This document shows, piece by piece, positions 1 through 5,061 of a stretch of DNA of 5,061 nucleotides (its first letter is position 1; every line of letters starts with the position of its first letter). The notes under the pieces are model-generated. The model saw only the letters and a list, made by a program, of their open reading frames with translations, was not told the origin of the DNA and did no database searches. The stretch covers positions 1 through 5,061 of the forward strand of contig JAQICG010000181.1 of assembly GCA_027858635.1 (NCBI GenBank). Reading direction: 5' to 3'. The stretch is from Gammaproteobacteria bacterium (GTDB taxonomy: Bacteria > Pseudomonadota > Gammaproteobacteria > SZUA-229). The translations under genes and the position numbers were made by a program.

Positions 1-1128
1 AAAGGTCTTAGCCGTCTGCCGACTGACATTTATACAATCAGTGAAGATCGTGCTGATCCCGATGTCATTATGCTGCGTTCCGCAAAACTGCACGATATGG
101 AAATACCTCGATGCCTGAAAGCGGTCGGGCGCGCAGGTGCGGGTACCAACAATGTACCGGTTGCCCGTCTGAGTGAAGAGGGTGTGGTGGTGTTTAATGC
201 CCCGGGGGCGAATGCGAATGCAGTAAAAGAGCTGGTGATAGCCGGAATGTTGCTGGCATGCCGTATTATAATTCAGGCTTGGCAATATGCCTCCAATGTC
301 ACCGGCACAGTGGAAGAGCAGAACAAGGCCGTTGAAGACGGCAAGAAAAAGTATGTCGGTTATGAGCTGCCGGGCCGTACGCTCGGGGTTATTGGCCTGG
401 GCGCTATCGGTGTTGAGGTCGCCAATGCAGCCATGGCGCTGGGTATGCGGGTCGTTGGTTTTGATCCGACCATTACCGTAAGAAGTGCCTGGAAGCTGTC
501 CTCAGAGGTGCAGGAAATGTCCAGCGTTGATGAGCTTTTGCAACAATCTGACTTCGTTACTTTTCATGTGCCACTGGTTGAGAGTACTAAAGATTTGTTG
601 AACGCTGAACGAATCACCAGCATGAAAGACGGCGCGGTAATTCTGAACTTCGCCCGCGATGGCATTGTGAACGATGATGCGGTTTTAGCGGCCATTGACA
701 GTGGCAAGATTCGAGCCTATGTTTGCGATTTTCCCGCTGAGAAACTCAAGGGTAACGATCGAGTTATTGCCTTGCCGCATCTGGGTGCCTCAACCGTTGA
801 GGCCGAAGAAAATTGCGCCATTATGATTGCTGATCAGATCAGGAATTTTATGGAAAACGGCAACATAAAAAATTCAGTGAACTTTCCTGATATAAAATTA
901 GCCAGAGTCGGCGATGTGCGCCTGGCTATTGCCAACAAAAATATGCCGGATATGGTCGGGCAGATTTCGCATGTTCTGGGTCAGGCGGGCGCGAATATTT
1001 TGCACATGACTAATGAATCCAAAAATGGCTTGGCCTGTACGCTGATCGATCTTGAGTCCAGCATCAGTGAAGATGTGCTCGACAAAATTGTTGAAATTGA
1101 CGGTGTTCTTAAAGCTCGGCAAATTTAA
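1..1128 (+). CDS. serA: D-3-phosphoglycerate dehydrogenase, 5'-truncated by window edge
   Basis: This cytosolic enzyme oxidises 3-phosphoglycerate to 3-phosphohydroxypyruvate with NAD, the first step of serine synthesis. The frame is open from base 1, and the upstream codons read as normal SerA N-terminal sequence, so the ATG at 70 is internal. By family comparison about a dozen residues are missing; 375 are visible. Numbering visible residues, the nucleotide-binding loop GLGAIG lies at 132-137 and is followed by GFDP, whose Asp fits NAD use. The catalytic Arg (NFAR) is at 219, Glu (DFPAE) at 247 and His (PHLGAST) at 260. From about residue 300 there is a C-terminal ACT domain, likely a serine-sensing or oligomerisation module. 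The expected total of about 390 residues matches the short SerA form without the extra domain of the long ~525-residue type. The gene ends with TAA 7 bases before pheA, so co-transcription is likely. It could act on another 2-hydroxyacid, but the full motif set makes SerA the best call. Confidence 0.93.
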   Translation, partial: KGLSRLPTDIYTISEDRADPDVIMLRSAKLHDMEIPRCLKAVGRAGAGTNNVPVARLSEEGVVVFNAPGANANAVKELVIAGMLLACRIIIQAWQYASNVTGTVEEQNKAVEDGKKKYVGYELPGRTLGVIGLGAIGVEVANAAMALGMRVVGFDPTITVRSAWKLSSEVQEMSSVDELLQQSDFVTFHVPLVESTKDLLNAERITSMKDGAVILNFARDGIVNDDAVLAAIDSGKIRAYVCDFPAEKLKGNDRVIALPHLGASTVEAEENCAIMIADQIRNFMENGNIKNSVNFPDIKLARVGDVRLAIANKNMPDMVGQISHVLGQAGANILHMTNESKNGLACTLIDLESSISEDVLDKIVEIDGVLKARQI

Positions 1129-1135
1129 TCACCCC

Positions 1136-2221
1136 ATGACGGAAAAAGACCCCCTTTCTGAAGTTCGTGAACGTATTGATAAAATCGATATTGATCTGCA
1201 GCAACTGATATCCGAGCGTGCTGAGTGCGCCGCCAAAGTCGCAGAGATAAAAAATAAGCAGGGTGATAGCGGACATTTTTATCGACCCGAGCGTGAGGCT
1301 CAGGTATTACGCGCGGTCAAAGACAGAAATGAAGGCCCGCTAGACGATAATGCCATTGCCGGGATTTTTCGCGAGATCATGGCGGCCTGCCTGGCGCTGG
1401 AAAAACCCCTGAAAATCGCCTTTCTCGGCCCGGAAGGGACCTATACCCATTCTGCCGCGCTGAAACATTTCGGCCAGCTTTTTGAAAAAGAATCGGTCGG
1501 CAGCATCGAAGAGGTGTTTCGTCTGGTCGAAGCTGACGGGGCCGATTTCGGTGTGGTGCCGGTTGAAAATTCAACGGAAGGAATGATTAATCATACTTTG
1601 GATTTACTGATGCAGTCATCGCTCTTCATCAGCGGTGAGGTGGAGTTAAGAATTCGTCACAATCTGCTCTCCAAAGAGAGCGAACTAGCGAATATCAAAC
1701 GCGTGTATTCGCATCAGCAGTCACTCGCGCAATGCCGTTTATGGCTGGATAAATATTTACCCAATGCCCAGCGCATTGCCACCAACAGCAATGCCGAAGC
1801 GGTGCAACTGGCACACGAGCATGAACACGACGCCGCCATTGCCGGCATTCATGCTTCAGAGTTATATGATGTGCCGGTGCTGAAGTCCGACATTGAAGAT
1901 GAGCCCGACAACACAACCCGTTTTGTCGTTATCGGTAAGCATCAGTCACCGCCGAGCGGAAGTGACCGTACCAGCCTGCTGGTGTTTGCGCATAAACGTC
2001 CGGGCTCATTATTTGGTTTGTTAGAGCCGCTGGCGAAACGAAACATCAGCATGAGCAACATTGAATCCCGACCTTCCCGTAAAGGCGTCTGGGAATATGT
2101 GTTCTTCATGGATATTGATGGCCATCGGGATGACGAGAATGTGCGGGCGGCTATCGAAGAGATGGAGCAGGCGAGTGCCATGGTGACAATTCTGGGCGCT
2201 TACCCAAAAGCCGTTATCTAA
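1136..2221 (+). CDS. pheA: Bifunctional chorismate mutase/prephenate dehydratase (P-protein)
   Basis: This protein converts chorismate to prephenate and then to phenylpyruvate, the committed route to phenylalanine. It has 361 residues, normal for the family. An AroQ-type chorismate mutase domain spans about 5-90, with Arg11, Arg28 and Lys39 at the same positions as in the E. coli P-protein and the conserved FYRPERE stretch at 48-54. The dehydratase domain spans about 93-270, with GPEGTYT (98-104), NSTEG (145-149) and the catalytic TTRF (260-263, Thr261). A C-terminal ACT domain (about 278-355) carries ESRP at 310-313, a phenylalanine-binding motif, so feedback inhibition is likely. The start at 1136 gives MTEKDPL, which aligns with E. 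coli MTSENPL; an in-frame ATG at 1052 lies inside serA and would add 28 residues with no counterpart in the family. No convincing Shine-Dalgarno precedes 1136, so translation may be coupled to serA, whose stop is 7 bases upstream. The stop codon lies within a 14-base tandem duplication. Confidence 0.96.
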   Translation: MTEKDPLSEVRERIDKIDIDLQQLISERAECAAKVAEIKNKQGDSGHFYRPEREAQVLRAVKDRNEGPLDDNAIAGIFREIMAACLALEKPLKIAFLGPEGTYTHSAALKHFGQLFEKESVGSIEEVFRLVEADGADFGVVPVENSTEGMINHTLDLLMQSSLFISGEVELRIRHNLLSKESELANIKRVYSHQQSLAQCRLWLDKYLPNAQRIATNSNAEAVQLAHEHEHDAAIAGIHASELYDVPVLKSDIEDEPDNTTRFVVIGKHQSPPSGSDRTSLLVFAHKRPGSLFGLLEPLAKRNISMSNIESRPSRKGVWEYVFFMDIDGHRDDENVRAAIEEMEQASAMVTILGAYPKAVI

Positions 2222-2234
2222 AAGCCGTTATCTA
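2206..2234 (+). repeat. Perfect 14-base tandem duplication across the pheA stop
   Basis: The unit AAAAGCCGTTATCT occurs at 2206-2219 and again, identical, at 2220-2233; the following A at 2234 extends the periodicity by one base. The first copy encodes the last PheA residues (KAVI) and begins its stop codon, TAA at 2219-2221, which the second copy completes. The second copy is shifted by 14 bases, so it is out of the pheA frame. Replication slippage or misalignment is the likely origin (inference). An assembly artefact is possible but less likely for so short a unit. Confidence 0.9.
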
Positions 2235-2297
2235 CACACCATCGTCTAAATCCAATCAATCTAAGACAGTGACAAGCAATCACTATTTGTAAGCGCT
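2222..2297 (+). other. Spacer between pheA and hisC, no clear signal
   Basis: These 76 bases are the only real gap in the cluster and look more A+T-rich than the flanking genes. They begin with most of the second copy of the 14-base duplication. A small inverted repeat, AGTGA (2268-2272) and TCACT (2280-2284) with a 7-base loop, is too weak and lacks the T-run of an intrinsic terminator. I see no convincing -35/-10 pair. A weak internal promoter or an mRNA processing site cannot be excluded. Confidence 0.5.
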
Positions 2298-3419
2298 ATG
2301 AAAAAGACATTCCAATCGCTAGCCACCAAAGGCGTGCAAAAACTCATGCCCTATCTCCCCGGAAAACCGGTTGAAGAACTGGAGCGTGAGCTGGGCATCA
2401 GCAACTCGATTAAACTCGCCTCTAATGAAAATCCGCTGGGGCCGGGTGCTAAAGCCGTCGCTGCGATAAGGACTCATTGTGAGTCGGTTAATTTCTATCC
2501 TGATGGCAGTGGTTACAAACTGCGCGCACGCCTTGCCGGCAAGTTTAAAGTTGACCTGGCCTGTGTAACACTGGGCAACGGTTCCAATGATGTGCTTGAA
2601 CTTATCGCGCACGCTTTTCTGGACGAACACACAGCGGCGGTTTTTTCAGAATATGCCTTTGCCGTTTATCCCATTTCTGTGCAGGCGGTGGGCGCAACCG
2701 CGAATGTCGCTGACGCTTTCCCGCCCGATCACGATACTATGCCACTGGGGCATAATCCGGAAACATTGCTGGCCAGTGTGGATGAAAAAACCCGCGTGCT
2801 GTTTATCGCCAATCCTAATAATCCCACCGGCACCTGCCTCTCCACTGCAATGCTCGAGCAGATTCTCGATGGCGTTCCCGGAGATGTAGTGGTTGTTCTG
2901 GACATGGCCTACAACGAATACATGGATGAGACCTTTCACTTTGATTTCAGTGAATGGCTGGCCCGCTATCCGAACCTGGTGATCACCGGCACCTTCTCCA
3001 AGATTTATGCCCTGGCCGGTTTGCGCATAGGTTATGCACTTTCCAGTGCTGAAATCGCCGATGTCCTCAATCGGGTGAGGCAGCCTTTCAACACGAATAT
3101 ACTGGCGCAGGAAGCAGCGCTGGCCTCGCTGGATGATGAAGATCACATTGAAAAGAGTGTGCTGCTGAATAACGCCGGCAAAAAATATTTGCAACAGGCG
3201 TTCATCGAAATGGGGCTGGATTATCTGCCGACCATGGCAAATTTCATTACCGTTAATTTTCATCAGGATGTCCGGCCGATCTATCAGGCGCTATTGCGCA
3301 AGGGCGTCATTGTTCGGCCGGTGGCCAACTATAATATGCCGGAATTCCTGCGAATTACTATAGGCACCGAAGCGCAAAATCGACGCTTTATTCAGGCCCT
3401 GAGCGAGGTCCTGTCATGA
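2298..3419 (+). CDS. hisC: Histidinol-phosphate aminotransferase (HisC2-like), likely also aromatic
   Basis: This is a fold-type I PLP-dependent aminotransferase of 373 residues, the usual HisC length. Visible motifs are SNENPLGP (42-49), YPDG (67-70), the phosphate-binding GNGSND (93-98), NPNNPTG (172-178), Asp202 and Tyr205 contacting the PLP ring, the Schiff-base lysine Lys235 in TFSKIY, Arg243 in GLRIGY and the substrate-carboxylate Arg352 in FLRITIG. The N-terminus (GVQKLMPYLPGKPVEELERELG) closely resembles the second HisC of pseudomonads, which supports the start at 2298; the ribosome site is weak. HisC transaminates imidazole-acetol phosphate with glutamate, but enzymes of this family encoded beside tyrA (for example in Bacillus subtilis) also make phenylalanine and tyrosine, and this location suggests the aromatic role here. 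An oddity is Met203 in the usual DEAY motif (here DMAY). The gene overlaps tyrA by 4 bases. The substrate balance between histidine and aromatic synthesis cannot be read from the sequence. Confidence 0.93.
   Translation: MKKTFQSLATKGVQKLMPYLPGKPVEELERELGISNSIKLASNENPLGPGAKAVAAIRTHCESVNFYPDGSGYKLRARLAGKFKVDLACVTLGNGSNDVLELIAHAFLDEHTAAVFSEYAFAVYPISVQAVGATANVADAFPPDHDTMPLGHNPETLLASVDEKTRVLFIANPNNPTGTCLSTAMLEQILDGVPGDVVVVLDMAYNEYMDETFHFDFSEWLARYPNLVITGTFSKIYALAGLRIGYALSSAEIADVLNRVRQPFNTNILAQEAALASLDDEDHIEKSVLLNNAGKKYLQQAFIEMGLDYLPTMANFITVNFHQDVRPIYQALLRKGVIVRPVANYNMPEFLRITIGTEAQNRRFIQALSEVLS
3405..3408 (+). promoter_or_regulatory. Shine-Dalgarno site for tyrA inside the hisC end
   Basis: GAGG lies 7 bases before the tyrA ATG at 3416, within the last codons of hisC. 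Together with the ATGA stop/start overlap this supports translational coupling of hisC and tyrA and fixes the tyrA start. Confidence 0.7.
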
Positions 3420-4285
3420 CGGCGAAAGTGCAGACAGTCTGTATTATCGGCACCGGCCTGATTGGTGGTTCACTCGCGCTGGCGCTGAAGCAGGCGGGTT
3501 TTTGCCGGCACGTGATCGGTGCCGGTCGAACCGAAGCCACGTTGCAAAAAGCCGTTGAGCTAGGCGTTATCGACCATTATGAAATGGATTATGCTGTTGC
3601 CGTTAAGGACGCGGACGTTGTTGTGGTCGCGGTGCCCCTGAGTGCAATGAAAAATGTGTTCGAACAGATTGCACCTGCGTTATCCGCAACCGCCGTGGTG
3701 ACGGATGCCGGCAGCGCCAAGCAGAGCGTGATCAAAGATGCCGAGCTGGCGTTGGCGAAAAACTTCAAGCGCTTCGTGGCCGGGCATCCCATTTCCGGTA
3801 CGGAGAAAAGCGGAGTCACTGCGGCCTTGGTCGATCTTTATAAAAACCGTAAAGTCATTCTTACGCCGACAGACCGGGCCGATGCTGATGCGGTCAAACT
3901 GGTCACTGAAATGTGGCAGGCGGCGGGGGCCGAAGTTGAATCCATGTCCGCCCGGCATCACGATCTGGTGCTGGCGGGCACCAGCCACCTGCCGCATATT
4001 CTGGCCTTTGGCCTGGTGGACTGCTTGAATAATCTTGAAGGGGTGGATGAGGTTTTTCGTTTCGCCGCAGGCGGCTTTCGTGACTTCACCCGAATTGCTT
4101 CCAGTGATCCGGTGATGTGGCGGGATATATGTCTGAGTAATCGCGAAGATATTTTTCGCATGTTGGAAAAATATCAGCAGCAACTGCAAACGATTCACCA
4201 GGCGTTGCAGGACAGTGACGGCGAAGCCCTGATCAATATTTTTGCCCGCGCCAAACAGGCGCGAGATCAATTTAACAATAAATAG
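3416..4285 (+). CDS. tyrA: Prephenate/arogenate dehydrogenase
   Basis: This enzyme oxidatively decarboxylates prephenate to 4-hydroxyphenylpyruvate, or arogenate to tyrosine. It has 289 residues, the size of a monofunctional TyrA without a chorismate mutase or ACT domain. The N-terminal Rossmann domain starts at once with GTGLIGGS (12-19). Conserved active-site elements are Ser100 in DAGSAK, His124 in HPISGTEKSG, which matches the catalytic histidine of characterised TyrA proteins, His191 in TSHLPH and Arg222/Arg226 in GGFRDFTRIA. The C-terminal part is the helical dimerisation domain. After the second strand the sequence is GAGR (35-38), with no acidic residue where NAD-specific members have Asp, so use of NADP or of both coenzymes is possible (inference). 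Lack of an ACT domain suggests that any tyrosine inhibition would act at the active site. It overlaps hisC by ATGA and is in the same frame as aroA, ending with TAG 18 bases before it. Prephenate versus arogenate preference cannot be decided. Confidence 0.95.
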   Translation: MTAKVQTVCIIGTGLIGGSLALALKQAGFCRHVIGAGRTEATLQKAVELGVIDHYEMDYAVAVKDADVVVVAVPLSAMKNVFEQIAPALSATAVVTDAGSAKQSVIKDAELALAKNFKRFVAGHPISGTEKSGVTAALVDLYKNRKVILTPTDRADADAVKLVTEMWQAAGAEVESMSARHHDLVLAGTSHLPHILAFGLVDCLNNLEGVDEVFRFAAGGFRDFTRIASSDPVMWRDICLSNREDIFRMLEKYQQQLQTIHQALQDSDGEALINIFARAKQARDQFNNK

Positions 4286-4292
4286 TCAGCCT

Positions 4293-4297
4293 GGAAA
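4293..4297 (+). promoter_or_regulatory. Probable Shine-Dalgarno site for aroA
   Basis: GGAAA ends 6 bases before the ATG at 4304, in the 18-base gap after the tyrA stop. It is a partial match to the consensus and supports independent initiation of aroA at 4304 rather than dependence on read-through from tyrA. Confidence 0.6.
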
Positions 4298-4303
4298 TCA
4301 CTG

Positions 4304-5061
4304 ATGAAATTTACAGTACAAAACGGCGGGACGCTCAAGGGTCATATTCGCGTGCCCGGCGACAAATCCATTTCGCATCGCTCCATCATGTTCGCGGCCA
4401 TCGCCGAAGGCACCAGCCACATCAGCGGTTTTCTGGAAGGTGAAGACAGCCTCAATACCCTGCGCGCGTTTCGTGCCATGGGCGTTGACATTGAAGGGCC
4501 GGATAACGGCAAGGTTGTGGTCCACGGCGTCGGCATGCAGGGGCTGAAAAAACCACCGCACGCTCTGGATGTGGGTAACTCAGGAACCTCCATGCGATTG
4601 CTGGCGGGACTGTTTTCCGGGCTGGCTTTTGATGTGGAGCTGAAAGGCGATGTCTCGCTTTCCAGGCGCCCCATGGCTCGCGTCACCCGGCCACTGGCGG
4701 AAATGGGCGCGGTGGTTGAAACTGCCGCAGAAGGCCGGCCGCCGTTAAAAATCCGCGGTGATAAAGAATTGCATGGCATTCATTACCAGATGCCCATGGC
4801 CAGTGCGCAGGTGAAATCGTGCTGTTTACTGGCCGGGCTTTATGCTCAGGGCCGCACCTGTGTGACCGAACCTGCCCCCACGCGCGACCATACCGAGAGA
4901 ATGCTAACGGCTTTCGGCTGGCCGGTTGAAGTGAAAGCTGGCACCGTCTGCCTGCAAGGCCCGGCCAAACTCAGTGCCTGTGATGTTGATGTGCCCGCGG
5001 ACATCTCTTCCGCAGCCTTTTTTATGGTGGGTGCCAGCATCGCCCAGGATTCGGATATCAC
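4304..5061 (+). CDS. aroA: 3-phosphoshikimate 1-carboxyvinyltransferase (EPSP synthase), 3'-truncated by window edge
   Basis: This enzyme joins phosphoenolpyruvate to shikimate 3-phosphate to give EPSP, the sixth step of the shikimate pathway. The reading frame is open from the ATG at 4304 to the window end: 252 complete codons, a little over half of a usual ~430-450-residue protein. Substrate-binding motifs are in place: GDKSISHRS (19-27, with Lys21, Ser22 and Arg26), GNSGTSMR (91-98), RRPMARV (121-127), MASAQVKS (165-172) and TRDHTE (193-198). The N-terminal sequence, with LEGEDSLNT and the RPM and RDHTE segments, resembles the Agrobacterium CP4/Pseudomonas type more than the E. coli type. 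Gly94 occupies the position that is Ala in the glyphosate-insensitive CP4 enzyme, so sequence gives no sign of natural tolerance at that residue. It follows tyrA in the same frame across one TAG. The C-terminal half, with further catalytic residues, lies outside the window. Confidence 0.95.
   Translation, partial: MKFTVQNGGTLKGHIRVPGDKSISHRSIMFAAIAEGTSHISGFLEGEDSLNTLRAFRAMGVDIEGPDNGKVVVHGVGMQGLKKPPHALDVGNSGTSMRLLAGLFSGLAFDVELKGDVSLSRRPMARVTRPLAEMGAVVETAAEGRPPLKIRGDKELHGIHYQMPMASAQVKSCCLLAGLYAQGRTCVTEPAPTRDHTERMLTAFGWPVEVKAGTVCLQGPAKLSACDVDVPADISSAAFFMVGASIAQDSDI

Noticed and set aside
70..72. ATG at 70 as the serA start
   Set aside because: The frame is open from base 1 and the preceding codons match the SerA N-terminal region, so the true start is upstream of the window.
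1052..1135. N-terminal extension of pheA from ATG 1052
   Set aside because: It lies wholly within serA and its flank, adds 28 residues without family counterpart, and the ATG at 1136 matches the normal P-protein N-terminus.
2217..2264. Three TCTAA words in the pheA-hisC spacer as a possible operator
   Set aside because: Spacings of 28 and 15 bases are irregular, the word is short and the region is A+T-rich, so chance explains it.
2268..2284. Inverted repeat AGTGA/TCACT as a terminator after pheA
   Set aside because: The stem is only 5 base pairs, with low G+C and no T-run after it; it is not enough to call a terminator or attenuator.
2646..3263. 205-codon minus-strand open frame opposite hisC
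   Set aside because: It has no recognisable motif and is fully antisense to a strongly supported gene, so it is most likely a codon-bias shadow.
3680..4270. 196-codon minus-strand open frame opposite tyrA
   Set aside because: Same reasoning: the plus strand encodes a complete TyrA with all active-site motifs and the antisense product resembles no known family.
4342..4779. Minus-strand open frames opposite aroA
   Set aside because: The plus-strand frame reads as EPSP synthase without interruption to the window end; the antisense frames are low-complexity shadows rich in Ser, Pro and Arg.

Overview
The window is one uninterrupted plus-strand run of amino-acid biosynthesis genes from a bacterium that is most likely a gammaproteobacterium. 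That placement rests on the gene order and on protein features: a fused chorismate mutase/prephenate dehydratase, a Pseudomonas-like HisC, and TyrA followed directly by AroA. The species cannot be named from this sequence. I see no mobile elements, RNA genes, CRISPR arrays or phage sequence. Nothing here amounts to a new biological system; it is a conserved metabolic operon with a few local oddities.

Layout: (1) bases 1-1128, 3-phosphoglycerate dehydrogenase (serA), cut at its 5' end by the window edge; (2) 1136-2221, bifunctional chorismate mutase/prephenate dehydratase (pheA), 7 bases after serA; (3) 2222-2297, a 76-base spacer, the only sizeable non-coding gap, entered by a perfect 14-base tandem duplication that covers the pheA stop codon; (4) 2298-3419, histidinol-phosphate/aromatic aminotransferase (hisC); (5) 3416-4285, prephenate/arogenate dehydrogenase (tyrA), overlapping hisC by 4 bases (ATGA); (6) 4304-5061, EPSP synthase (aroA), cut at its 3' end by the window edge. 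No gene-free stretch exceeds 300 bases.

How they work together: AroA makes EPSP, the precursor of chorismate. PheA takes chorismate to prephenate and then phenylpyruvate, while TyrA oxidises prephenate (or arogenate) on the tyrosine branch. HisC can supply the transamination for the aromatic keto acids as well as for histidinol phosphate. SerA starts serine synthesis from 3-phosphoglycerate. In related bacteria serC usually lies upstream of such a cluster and cmk-rpsA downstream; neither is visible here.

Points worth a second look are the tandem duplication at the pheA stop, the in-frame tyrA/aroA junction separated by a single amber codon (the two are fused in pseudomonads), the missing acidic residue at the presumed coenzyme-specificity site of TyrA, and a Met in place of the usual Glu beside the PLP-binding Asp of HisC.
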